A DNA stretch of 64,000 nt from Paucisalibacillus globulus DSM 18846 (GTDB lineage: Bacteria > Bacillota > Bacilli > Bacillales > Amphibacillaceae). The notes beneath the pieces were generated by a model. The model had not been told where the DNA came from, did no database searches, and saw nothing but the letters and a program-made list of their open reading frames with translations. Of the stretch, positions 31,547-39,625 are shown in pieces. How positions within the stretch are numbered: the first letter of the stretch is position 1; each line of letters starts with the position of its first letter. Both the position numbers and the translations under genes were made by a program. Where the stretch lies: the NCBI RefSeq assembly GCF_000482485.1, contig NZ_AXVK01000001.1:496001-560000 (forward strand), written 5' to 3'.

Positions 31547-31629
31547 GCAGTTTTTTGTAAAGTTTGTCACTTTCGCAGTTGATGGAAAATGCGACAAAAG
31601 CTTAAAGAGGATAGTGTAGTGGTAGCACA

Positions 31630-31813
31630 CCGCTCCAGCAGAATACTCCGCTTTTACTTCCAGTACCGGGGCGACATCTGCTCGAAAGAACCATCGCAGT
31701 GTCTACCTCGCCACGGGCACGGCCTCAGCCTCCTCGCGGAAAAGTCGCCGCTGCGGGGTCTTCGGACACGTGCTATTCCCGTAGGAGTCTACGTATTCTG
31801 CCTACGCTAGTTA
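31630..31813 (-). repeat. 184-bp GC-rich repeat, copy 2
   Basis: Nearly identical along its length to 5955-6138, with scattered substitutions and small changes near its middle. The shared blocks include CAGAATACTCCGCTTTTACT, GGGCACGGCCTCAGCCTCCT and GGGGTCTTCGGACACGTGCT. Confidence 0.8.
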
Positions 31814-31886
31814 AAATTTCTAATCATAATAAGGTTTAGCTTATATTTTTAGAAAGAATTTCAATCATTATATTTTTTCTACACCA

Positions 31887-32003
31887 GCGGGGGAAATACA
31901 CGGAGACTCCTATGGGAGGATAGGCATAGGTGAGACCCCGCAGTGACGAAGGAGCGAGGAGGCTCTCCAGCCGCCCATGGAAAGCGAAGTGTATTTCCCC
32001 CGC
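31887..32003 (+). repeat. Palindromic GC-rich repeat with 15-bp terminal inverted repeat
   Basis: GCGGGGGAAATACAC (31887-31901) and GTGTATTTCCCCCGC (31989-32003) are perfect inverted repeats around an 87-base interior containing GGAGACTCCTATGGGAG, ACCCCGCAG and GAGGAGGCT. The interior is homologous to the core of the 184-bp repeats but in the opposite direction. A third, shortened copy is in the ileS leader. Confidence 0.8.
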
Positions 32004-32283
32004 GGGTCAGTTGCTCACCCCATGATTATTAGTTAAGTCGCACTCTATATAAAAAGTGTCATTAACAACAATCTTTTAGAAAACAACATATTATAAATTA
32101 TTAAAAGGGGGATATGATAAAAATCATGTTTTCCTTTTTTGTGTTTAGTGAAGCGGATTCTATAAAAGAAGGAAAAATGATAATAATTGTAGAATTATTA
32201 ACATACCGCATGTTAGTGGTGAGTAGAATGGACAGTTTGCCTTTTGAAACCTTTTAAAATACCACAGAAAGGGGCATTTTTTT

Positions 32284-33135
32284 TTGAATACAAAATTATT
32301 GATTGTAGAAGGGCTACCGGGTTTCGGAAAATCAACAACAGCAAAGTTACTCAAGGATATTCTAATTGATAACCATAAGCAAGCCGAATTATTTCTGGAA
32401 GGGAATCTAGACCACCCTGCTGATTATGATGGAGTAGCTTCTTTTAATAAAAGTGAGTTTGAAAGTTTGATAGCGAATAATGGAGATTTTAGAGAATTAA
32501 TAAATAATAAAGTTACCAGGAAAGGTATTAATTACTTATTACCCTACCGAAAACTTATTAATGAATATGGGTCGCATTTTCCGGATGATTTATTCCATAC
32601 CATTTTCAAGAATGATATATATGAATTATCTTTAGAAAAGAATATAGAGTTAATCACACAAAGATGGACAGAATTTGCAGAAAAGGCAATTAATGAAAAT
32701 AAAGTTTATATTTTTGAATGCTGTTTCCTACAAAATCCATTAACAATTGGAATGGTAAAGTATGGTTCGCCAAAAGATAAAGTTATTGATTATGTTTTGA
32801 GATTAGAGAAGATTATAGAAAAATTAAATCCAATATTGATTTATATTGAACAAGATGATTTGGAATTTTCGTTTAGGAAAGCTGTTCACGAGAGAGCAAC
32901 AGAATGGTCAAAGGGATTTATGGACTATTATACTAACCAAGGTTATGGGAAAGTAAACGGATATAAAGGATTAGAAGGAACCATTAAAGTATTGGAAGCA
33001 AGAAGAGCTGTTGAAAAAGAAATATTTGATTTGTTAACAATAAAAAAGATAAAGATTAACAATTCAAACTATGAATTTGAAAATTATAAAATAATGTTAA
33101 AGGAAAGAATGCGGTCAATGGAAATTCTAGGTTAA
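32284..33135 (+). CDS. P-loop nucleoside/nucleotide kinase-like protein of unknown function
   Basis: The 283 residues begin with a Walker A loop, VEGLPGFGKSTTAKLL (Gly10-Thr18), as in thymidylate and deoxynucleoside kinases, followed by an acidic LEGNLDHPADYDGVA segment. Later motifs are VYIFECCFLQNPLTIGMVKYG and a basic region RKAVHERATEWSKGFMDYY that could act as a lid. The start is TTG 32284 after AGAAAGGGG. I recognise the general type (single P-loop kinases of unknown substrate common in Bacillaceae) but not a named family. It is monocistronic, flanked by element C and a weak hairpin at 33195-33225. Substrate unknown. Confidence 0.7.
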   Translation: MNTKLLIVEGLPGFGKSTTAKLLKDILIDNHKQAELFLEGNLDHPADYDGVASFNKSEFESLIANNGDFRELINNKVTRKGINYLLPYRKLINEYGSHFPDDLFHTIFKNDIYELSLEKNIELITQRWTEFAEKAINENKVYIFECCFLQNPLTIGMVKYGSPKDKVIDYVLRLEKIIEKLNPILIYIEQDDLEFSFRKAVHERATEWSKGFMDYYTNQGYGKVNGYKGLEGTIKVLEARRAVEKEIFDLLTIKKIKINNSNYEFENYKIMLKERMRSMEILG

Positions 33136-33194
33136 TGTAGTATCTAATTTCATTTTTAAATTTATGAAATGAAAATGTACAAAAATAAAAAACG

Positions 33195-33230
33195 TGGGGA
33201 TCCATATACTTGTGGTTCCCCATTAATTTT
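33195..33230 (+). terminator. Possible terminator after P-loop gene
   Basis: TGGGGATCC and GGTTCCCCA pair at 8 of 9 positions around a 10-base loop, followed by ATTAATTTTG. Weak T run. The remaining gap to 33373 shows no clear feature. Confidence 0.5.
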
Positions 33231-33373
33231 GCTTTTAAACTATTATTCTAGATTTCTTTTTGGTATATTCCATGAATAGAGATTGTAATATTTTTTTAAA
33301 TTTTAAAAGCTAAATGAACAATCTAACTGTCTAATAAATAGATAGAATAGAGAGTAAAGGGGGTGGCTGCTAC

Positions 33374-33895
33374 TTGCAGGAATTAGTAAAAAAAGCGCAA
33401 AAGGGTAATGTTGAAGCATTTTTAACATTGTTTCAAATGTATGAGGAAGATATTTATAGAATGGCATTTATATATGTGAAAAATCAAAGTGATGCACTGG
33501 ATGTGGTTCAGGAGACAGCCTACCGTTCTTTTAAAACAATTAAAAAGCTAAAAGAACCTAAATATTTTAAAACATGGTTAATCAGAATTGCGATAAACTG
33601 TTCACTGGACTTACTTAAGAAACAGTGTAAAATCACACACTTACATCCAGGATTTGAGGAAAACATACCAGAAGAAATAATTGAGGATATTGATTTAGAA
33701 GTTGCTGTACAAGATTTAATTGAATACTTAAATGCAGAGGAGAAAAGTGTTGTTATATTGAGGTTTTTTGAGGAATTTACCTTTAAAGAAATCTCTGAAA
33801 CACTTGAGATTCCATTAGGTACAGCTAAAACGATATTATATCGGGCTTTAGCTAAGCTTAGGAATAATCTAAGAGGAGGGGATGTGCGTGAGTAA
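33374..33895 (+). CDS. ECF-type RNA polymerase sigma factor
   Basis: A 173-residue extracytoplasmic-function sigma factor made of region 2 (about residues 10-80: YEEDIYRMAFIYVKNQSDAL, DVVQETAYRSFKTIKKLK, FKTWLIRIAINCSLDLLKK) and region 4 (about 105-165: LNAEEKSVVILRFFEEFTFK, ISETLEIPLGTAKTILYRAL). It resembles the SigV/SigW-like ECF group of Bacillus, used for envelope stress, but the subgroup is a guess. The start is TTG 33374 after AAAGGGGGTGG. It overlaps the next gene, whose product looks like its membrane-bound antagonist; such pairs usually autoregulate. Confidence 0.9.
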   Translation: MQELVKKAQKGNVEAFLTLFQMYEEDIYRMAFIYVKNQSDALDVVQETAYRSFKTIKKLKEPKYFKTWLIRIAINCSLDLLKKQCKITHLHPGFEENIPEEIIEDIDLEVAVQDLIEYLNAEEKSVVILRFFEEFTFKEISETLEIPLGTAKTILYRALAKLRNNLRGGDVRE

Positions 33896-34607
33896 TAAGA
33901 TTAAACAAGAAATGACTAAAATTGAAATACCAAAAGAGCTAAGTAGCAGAAGTTTAATGGGTGTTAATCAAGCAAAAGGTAAATTTTTGTTTTTTATATT
34001 CCTTTTCATTCTAATACCTTTTAGCTTTTATGTTTACGCTAATATTTATGATAACTATATATCATGGAATAATGGGTATAGTACGATTCTTGCTATTTTA
34101 ATTTATCTTATTGTGTTTATTCCATTGATGGCATATGTATCAGAAAAACTAGCAAAATTCTCCTTGAAGTTAGGACTTGATAAACGTAAAAACTTCATTA
34201 TATTTATTGCCATACTAATTACTATTCCAATCATTGTCACTATTAATGATTATCGGGAAAAGGACTTAGATGATGTTATTAGCTTTAATAGTAAAGATTT
34301 TGAGCAATTAATTCTTGGTAATGCTTGGACAACGGATAAAAAGGAACATGCAGATGAGTTAATTGATTTTTTAAGTCAATACCGGATAAAAAAGATGAAA
34401 GATGATGAATGGAATGGTGATGTATCAAAAGAAAAAGGATTTTCTATTGATATCTACTTAAAAGATAAAAGTTTAGGGGCTTCCATATATGAAAACCGTG
34501 TATGGGTTTATAGGAGTGGTAAGGCTTATCATGTTGTAAATGGGCCAATTGATATTGATTGGATTGAAAAGAAGGTTCAAGAGGAATTCGATGAATTACA
34601 GTGGTAG
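33888..34607 (+). CDS. Putative membrane-anchored anti-sigma factor
   Basis: I do not recognise a named family. The 239 residues have a short cytoplasmic N terminus with IEIPKELSSRSLMGVNQAK, a pattern typical of partners of ECF sigma factors, three membrane spans at about 33-52, 65-84 and 103-119, and a C-terminal domain of about 120 residues predicted outside that begins YREKDLDDVISF. GTG 33888 is chosen because GGAGGGG ends at 33881; ATG 33882 would abut it. Overlap with the ECF gene supports an anti-sigma role, which remains inference. Release could be by proteolysis or ligand sensing of the outer domain. Confidence 0.7.
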   Translation: MSNKIKQEMTKIEIPKELSSRSLMGVNQAKGKFLFFIFLFILIPFSFYVYANIYDNYISWNNGYSTILAILIYLIVFIPLMAYVSEKLAKFSLKLGLDKRKNFIIFIAILITIPIIVTINDYREKDLDDVISFNSKDFEQLILGNAWTTDKKEHADELIDFLSQYRIKKMKDDEWNGDVSKEKGFSIDIYLKDKSLGASIYENRVWVYRSGKAYHVVNGPIDIDWIEKKVQEEFDELQW

Positions 34608-34640
34608 AAATGTAGGTTGTAATATGGTTTGTAAGTGGCA

Positions 34641-34670
34641 AGAACTCATACGCTTGTATGAGTTCTTCAT
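34641..34670 (+). terminator. Bidirectional terminator between anti-sigma gene and rqcH
   Basis: AGAACTCATAC and GTATGAGTTCT form an 11-bp perfect stem with a 4-base loop between convergent genes; T-rich on the plus side, weaker on the other. Confidence 0.8.
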
Positions 34671-34675
34671 TTGAA

Positions 34676-36379
34676 TTATTTTCTTAACTTTTCTACAAGT
34701 GATCTATTCGGAGTAACATAAACCGTCTTCTGATTATCATAGATAACAAATCCCGGTTTAGAACCATTGGGCTTTTTCACATGTCGTACCTTAGTATAGT
34801 CTACTGGAACGGATGAGGAGCTTTGTGACTTACTATAGTAAGCTGCTAATTGCGCTGCTTCTAAAATTGTCTCTTCCGTAGGTTCTTTGGAACGAATAAT
34901 AACATGAGATCCCGGAATGTCCTTCGTATGGAACCAAACTTCATCCCGATGTGCAAGCTTCATGGTTAAGTATTCATTTTGTTTATTATTCTTTCCAACT
35001 AAAATAGTTGTTCCATCTGATGATATATATTCTTCTGGGTTTGGAGTGTGTTGCTTGTTCTTCCGTTTTCCCTGACTTTGCTTTTTTAAATAGCCCTCTT
35101 CACGAAGTTCCTCACGTATTTCTTCAATATCTTCTACACCTGCAACATCTATTTGTTGCAATAGCTGATCAAAGTATTCTATTTCTTCATTTGTTTTTTC
35201 AATTTCTTCTTCTATTTTTACTTTAGATGTTTTCAATTTGGTATATGTTTTGAACAGGCTTTGTGCATTCTCACTAGGTGTTTTGTGAGGATGAAGCTCA
35301 ATAGTAATTTCATTTTGTTCTGGATCATAATAATCTACTACGGAAATAGTGGTATCACCTTGTTTAACTAAATGCATATTCGCAGTTAAAAGCTCACCGA
35401 GTTTTTGATAATTATCAGCATTTGCTGCTTTTTGTAAAGTTCGCTCATGCTTTTTTAACTTTCTCGAATTTTTATCCCGTTCATTTTGAATAAATCGATA
35501 TAGATCCTTTGCTTGTTGTTTAACCCGATCTCTCTCGGCTTTACCCGAGTAAAACCGATCCAACATTTCATTAGTTGTTGTGAATTCTTCCTTTTCTCCA
35601 GAGAATGACGTTATTGGAATAACATGAAATTCTTCTTTTGTACCTTTATAAATGGTAGGAATATATTGATTTAGGAGAATTTGCTCCTGTATTTCGAAGA
35701 ACTTCTCTTTATATATTTCATTTGAACCTAATTTAGCTCGGCTAATTATCTCTTTTGCGATAAACGGAGAATAACCTGTAAATAGTTTTACGATTTGTGT
35801 GTCCAATTTACCAGCATTAAAATCAAGTTTACGAATGAATGTGTCACCATCAGTTTCAAGAGGATTCAATTTGTCTTGTTGTGGTGGTATGACATACTCT
35901 GATCCAGGTAGAATGGTTCGGTATCTATTTTGAGCCATTGATACATGTTTTAAGCTATCAATAATATTTCCTTTTTCACTATCTACTAGAATTAAGTTAC
36001 TGTGTTTTCCCATTAATTCTAGAACAAGCTTTTTAGAGGAGATATCCCCAATTTCATTTCTTGTTTTTACTTGAAAGGTAATGATTCTTTCCATACCGTC
36101 TTGCTTAATAGCTTCGAGGATAGCTCCAGATAAATGCTTCCTTAGTACCATACAAAACATAGGGGCCTCGGGAGGATTATGAAAAGAATCCTTTGTAAAA
36201 TGTACTCGAGAATAAGTAGGATGAATAGAGAATAATAAAACATGATTTTTACCTTGGCTTCGAATAGTCATTATAACTTCAGTATCCGATGGTTGATGTA
36301 TTTTTGTTATTTTTCCTGGCACAAGCAGATTGAAAAGTTCATTTGTCACTGCTCTTGTTACAATACCGTCAAATGGCAT
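34676..36379 (-). CDS. rqcH: Ribosome quality control protein RqcH (NEMF/Rqc2 family, YloA)
   Basis: RqcH binds stalled 50S subunits with peptidyl-tRNA and adds C-terminal alanine tails that mark the nascent chain for degradation. The 567 residues follow the family layout: NFACT-N (MPFDGIVTRAVTNEL, then KITKIHQPSD, PTYSRVHFT, RNEIGDISS), helix-hairpin-helix, a coiled-coil middle domain (about residues 280-420), and NFACT-R (LVGKNNKQNEYLTMKLAHRD, HTKDIPGSHVIIRS). ATG at 36379 is chosen since GAGGTGA lies just before it; GTG at 36388 overlaps that site. It is transcribed against its neighbours. YlmH, another factor of this pathway, is also in the window. Confidence 0.96.
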   Translation of the reverse strand: MPFDGIVTRAVTNELFNLLVPGKITKIHQPSDTEVIMTIRSQGKNHVLLFSIHPTYSRVHFTKDSFHNPPEAPMFCMVLRKHLSGAILEAIKQDGMERIITFQVKTRNEIGDISSKKLVLELMGKHSNLILVDSEKGNIIDSLKHVSMAQNRYRTILPGSEYVIPPQQDKLNPLETDGDTFIRKLDFNAGKLDTQIVKLFTGYSPFIAKEIISRAKLGSNEIYKEKFFEIQEQILLNQYIPTIYKGTKEEFHVIPITSFSGEKEEFTTTNEMLDRFYSGKAERDRVKQQAKDLYRFIQNERDKNSRKLKKHERTLQKAANADNYQKLGELLTANMHLVKQGDTTISVVDYYDPEQNEITIELHPHKTPSENAQSLFKTYTKLKTSKVKIEEEIEKTNEEIEYFDQLLQQIDVAGVEDIEEIREELREEGYLKKQSQGKRKNKQHTPNPEEYISSDGTTILVGKNNKQNEYLTMKLAHRDEVWFHTKDIPGSHVIIRSKEPTEETILEAAQLAAYYSKSQSSSSVPVDYTKVRHVKKPNGSKPGFVIYDNQKTVYVTPNRSLVEKLRK

Positions 36380-36491
36380 TTGACTCACCTCTACCCTAAA
36401 TTATAGCATTTTTTAGGACAAGTCTGCATATATATCACTACTAGAGTACAGGGGCTTGTTTTTGCCTCGCTTAAAGCTGGAGGAATGCGAC

Positions 36492-39149
36492 GTGAAAAAG
36501 TGGTATCAATTAGATGTAGAACAGGTGGAACAAAAGCTTCAAGTAACCACAACTAGGGGACTAACACCTAATCAAGTAGAACAACGCCATAAGCAATATG
36601 GCTATAATGTTCTGGAATCAGGAAAGCAAACATCAAAATGGATTATCTTTTTAAAACAGTTTCAAGATTTTATGGTATTGGTATTACTTGCAGCCACATT
36701 AATAGCTGGGATGCTTGGGGAATTTGTTGATGCTATTGCAATTATGGTAATTGTATTGGTCAATGGTTTTATTGGTTATTTTCAGGAGCAAAAGGCAGAG
36801 AAGTCGCTAGAGAAGCTTAAAGAATTGTCAGCTCCAATGGCCAATGTTTACCGGGATCAAAAATGGGAGAAAATATCTTCTCGCGAATTAGTTGTTGGGG
36901 ACATTGTAAAATTAAGTAGTGGAGATCGTGTGCCAGCAGATCTTCGTATTGTTAAATCTAATAGTTTAGAAACAGAGGAATCAGCCTTAACAGGTGAATC
37001 TTTACCGGTAATGAAGCACGCAACCGCTATTGTTCGAGATGACCTTGATGCCGGTGACCAAGTTAACATGGGCTTCATGGGGACTTTAGTAACGAGGGGC
37101 TCAGGGGTAGGGATTGTTGTCGGTACGGGAATGAATACGGTAATGGGACAAATAGCTTCTTTAATGTCTAGTACTAAGAAAATACCAACTCCATTAGAAC
37201 GCAAACTGGCAGAGCTTGGGAAAATTTTAATTGTTGTAGCACTACTTTTAACTGTTTTAGTTGTAGGAATCGGAGTCATTCAAGGGCATCCTGTTTATAA
37301 TATGTTCCTTGCTGGGGTATCATTAGCTGTTGCAGCGATACCGGAAGGATTGCCAGCGATAGTGACAGTTGCTCTTTCTCTTGGTGTACAAAGAATGATT
37401 CGGAAAAAGGCAATTGTACGAAAACTATCTGCTGTAGAAACATTAGGCTGTGCTTCTGTTATTTGCTCAGATAAAACAGGTACGATGACAGAAAATCAAA
37501 TGACTGTTAAGGAAATGTTTCTTAACGGTGATAATATTTCTGTAACAGGTGATGGCTATGATGTTGAAGGAAAGTTTTTAATAGGAAAAAAGAAATTAAA
37601 CGAGAACCACCCTAACTTAGAGACCATGCTCCTATACGGCCAATTATGCAATAATGCTATCCTTCAAGTGAAAAAAGGGAAGTATTTTATTGATGGAGAT
37701 CCAACCGATGGGGCTTTAGTTGTAGCAGCAAGAAAAATTGGCTTAAATCACTTAAGTGGAGATAATTTTAAGATAATCAAAGAAATTCCATTTGACTCTG
37801 ATCGGAAACGTATGAGTGTTGTAGTGGAAGATGAAAATGAGATGCGCTTCCTAATTACAAAGGGAGCACCAGATGTATTATTGCCTCGTTGTAATTATTT
37901 GTTAGAACATGAAAATAGAAAGATATTAAAGCAACGGGATCGAGACAAGATAGAACATGCTATTAATGGAATGGCTGAAAAAGCACTCCGTACCATTGCA
38001 ATTAGTATGAGGCCATTATCAAAAGATATGTCGCTCGAAACTGCATTTTTGGAAAAAGATCTAACCTTTATTGGGTTATATGGAATGATTGATCCCCCTC
38101 GAAAAGAAGTAAGAGCAGCTATAGAAGAGTGTAGACAAGCAGGTATTAAGACTGTAATGATTACAGGTGATCATGTGAAGACTGCTCGAGCAATTGCAAA
38201 AGATCTGAAGCTATTACCGGACAATGGATTAGTGTTAGAAGGTAGTCAAATAAATCAAATGTCAACAAGTGATCTTGAGGAGACAATTGAAGATGTATAT
38301 GTATTTGCTAGGGTAACTCCAGAACATAAGCTTAAAATAGTAAAAGCTTTTCAGGCAAGAGGGCATATTGTTGCAATGACTGGTGATGGGGTGAACGATG
38401 CACCTGCTATAAAGGCAAGTGATATTGGTATTAGCATGGGAATTAGCGGTACAGACGTAACAAAGGAAGCATCTTCTTTAGTATTAATGGATGATAACTT
38501 TGCTACGATAAAAGCAGCAATTCAAGAAGGACGCAATATTTATGAAAATATCCGGAAATTCATCCGTTATTTACTAGCATCAAACGTTGGTGAAATATTG
38601 GTTATGTTATTTGCCGTGATACTCGGAATGCCACTTCCATTAGTACCGGTTCAGATTTTATGGGTAAACTTAGTCACAGATGGTTTACCAGCAATGGCAC
38701 TAGGCCTAGATAAACCAGAAAATGATGTAATGAAACGGTCACCAAGAAGTCCTAATGAAGGAGTATTTGCAAGAGGGTTAGGCTTTAAAATTATTTCTAG
38801 AGGTATACTGATTGGGATTGTGACTTTAATTGGCTTTATGGTTACATATCAAGACAACCCAGCCAATCTAGTTTATGGACAAACAATCGCATTTACAACG
38901 TTAGTAATGGCACAGCTTATCCATGTATTTGATTGCCGAAGTGAAAAGTCAGTCTTTGAACGAAATCCATTTGAAAATATCTATTTAGTATTTGCGGTTA
39001 TCTCATCTGTTCTCTTATTACTTGTGGTAATATACTGGTCGCCATTACAACCAATTTTCCATACTGTTTCACTTGCTCCTAGAGATTGGATGTTGGTACT
39101 CGGTCTAGCTGCAATACCAACTGTACTATTCGGATTTACGAAAAAATAA
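36492..39149 (+). CDS. yloB: P-type (P2A) Ca2+-transporting ATPase, YloB type
   Basis: A calcium pump of the P-type ATPase family. The 885 residues include the actuator TGES loop (SALTGESLPV), the M4 ion site PEGLPA, the phosphorylated Asp327 in SDKTGTMT, the nucleotide domain (GDPTDGALV, TKGAPDVL), TGDGVNDAPA and a six-helix C-terminal membrane part (NLVTDGLPAMALG). The start is GTG 36492 after CTGGAGGAA; a TTG 12 codons upstream lacks a site. The B. subtilis homologue YloB supplies Ca2+ transport during sporulation and germination at the same locus after the rqcH homologue. Element B begins 22 bases downstream. Confidence 0.93.
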   Translation: MKKWYQLDVEQVEQKLQVTTTRGLTPNQVEQRHKQYGYNVLESGKQTSKWIIFLKQFQDFMVLVLLAATLIAGMLGEFVDAIAIMVIVLVNGFIGYFQEQKAEKSLEKLKELSAPMANVYRDQKWEKISSRELVVGDIVKLSSGDRVPADLRIVKSNSLETEESALTGESLPVMKHATAIVRDDLDAGDQVNMGFMGTLVTRGSGVGIVVGTGMNTVMGQIASLMSSTKKIPTPLERKLAELGKILIVVALLLTVLVVGIGVIQGHPVYNMFLAGVSLAVAAIPEGLPAIVTVALSLGVQRMIRKKAIVRKLSAVETLGCASVICSDKTGTMTENQMTVKEMFLNGDNISVTGDGYDVEGKFLIGKKKLNENHPNLETMLLYGQLCNNAILQVKKGKYFIDGDPTDGALVVAARKIGLNHLSGDNFKIIKEIPFDSDRKRMSVVVEDENEMRFLITKGAPDVLLPRCNYLLEHENRKILKQRDRDKIEHAINGMAEKALRTIAISMRPLSKDMSLETAFLEKDLTFIGLYGMIDPPRKEVRAAIEECRQAGIKTVMITGDHVKTARAIAKDLKLLPDNGLVLEGSQINQMSTSDLEETIEDVYVFARVTPEHKLKIVKAFQARGHIVAMTGDGVNDAPAIKASDIGISMGISGTDVTKEASSLVLMDDNFATIKAAIQEGRNIYENIRKFIRYLLASNVGEILVMLFAVILGMPLPLVPVQILWVNLVTDGLPAMALGLDKPENDVMKRSPRSPNEGVFARGLGFKIISRGILIGIVTLIGFMVTYQDNPANLVYGQTIAFTTLVMAQLIHVFDCRSEKSVFERNPFENIYLVFAVISSVLLLLVVIYWSPLQPIFHTVSLAPRDWMLVLGLAAIPTVLFGFTKK

Positions 39150-39170
39150 GTTATTAATTACACAACTTGT

Positions 39171-39435
39171 TATAAACTGTGCGGTAACTAGACCCATGTA
39201 TCTTAATCAGGGTACATGCTCCGGTTAACAGGGCTTATGTTTCTCTGAATCGAGCGCATGTTTCGGTAGACAGGGCTCATGTTTTCCTGAATCGGGCGCA
39301 TGTTTCGGTAGACAGGGCTCATGTTTTCCTGAGTCGGGCGCATGTTCGGGTTGAGAGGGCCCATGTTTTCCTGAATCGGGCACATGCTCGGGTAGACAGG
39401 GCTTTTGTTACAGCACAGTTTCCATCAACTGCGAA
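39171..39435 (+). repeat. Composite interspersed element B (CATG-array cargo)
   Basis: Left arm AAACTGTGCGGTAAC (39174-39188) and right arm GTTACAGCACAGTTT (39407-39421) pair at 14 of 15 positions; the tail CCATCAACTGCGAA (39422-39435) follows directly. TATA precedes the left arm. The left arm is identical to that of element A. The whole interior is a tandem repeat. It lies between yloB and yloC. Confidence 0.75.
39191..39400 (+). repeat. Five 42-bp tandem repeats, CATG every 21 bp
   Basis: Five units of 42 bases, each made of two 21-base halves of the forms CATGTTTTCCTGAATCGGGCG and CATGTTTCGGTAGACAGGGCT. CATG (one TATG) recurs at 39195, 39215, 39236, 39257, 39278, 39299, 39320, 39341, 39362 and 39383, so spacing is 21 with one 20. 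The minus strand stays open and would give 14-residue repeats, but there is no start site and the related array at 53261 breaks this frame. Confidence 0.85.
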
Positions 39436-39477
39436 TTATATGTACAACTAGGATTACAAATTAGGTCCAAATAAAAA

Positions 39478-39515
39478 CAAAAACCTTCTGCAACTTTTGT
39501 GGATGGTTTTTTTGT
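39478..39515 (+). terminator. Weak terminator after yloB/element B
   Basis: ACCTTCT and GGATGGT pair at 6 of 7 positions with one wobble, around a loop, followed by T7. It may end transcripts from yloB through element B. Otherwise 39436-39585 holds nothing recognised. Confidence 0.45.
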
Positions 39516-39585
39516 GTGGATTTGGTGAAGGAATGTAATATATCTTTTTAAAAAAGGTCAAATATCGTTCGAAGCTAACTAGGTA

Positions 39586-39594
39586 TGCTATAAT
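39586..39594 (+). promoter_or_regulatory. Extended -10 promoter of yloC
   Basis: TGCTATAAT, an extended -10 box, lies 32 bases before the yloC start. The -35 region is weak. Confidence 0.55.
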
Positions 39595-39625
39595 TATCCA
39601 TAGCTCAAAAAAGTAGGTGATATTT

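Larger units (their letters stand above)
31572..32050 (-). repeat. Composite interspersed element C (two GC-rich cargos)
   Basis: Shares the ends of elements A, B and D in inverted orientation. The tail reads TTCGCAGTTGATGG on the plus strand (31572-31585), the right arm is AAAATGCGACAAAAG (31586-31600) and the left arm GTTAAGTCGCACTCT (32032-32046) followed by ATAT. The arms pair at 10 standard and 2 wobble positions of 15 when read on the minus strand. Inside are a 184-bp GC-rich repeat and a palindromic one in opposite orientation, joined by 70 AT-rich bases. The element begins 26 bases after the lysR stop. Confidence 0.7.

Noticed and set aside
31610-31660. tRNA-like start GGATAGTGTAGTGGTAGCAC
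   Set aside because: It resembles a D-arm, but no acceptor stem, anticodon arm or T-arm follows. It is the edge of the GC-rich repeat.
39203-39385. 60-codon minus-strand frame with repeats such as NMSPVYRNMRPIQE
   Set aside because: It follows from the 42-bp period of the CATG array, has no ribosome site, and the equivalent array at 53261-53556 loses the frame through 20-bp units.
39191-39400. CRISPR array
   Set aside because: Units are contiguous tandem repeats without unique spacers, and no cas genes are near.
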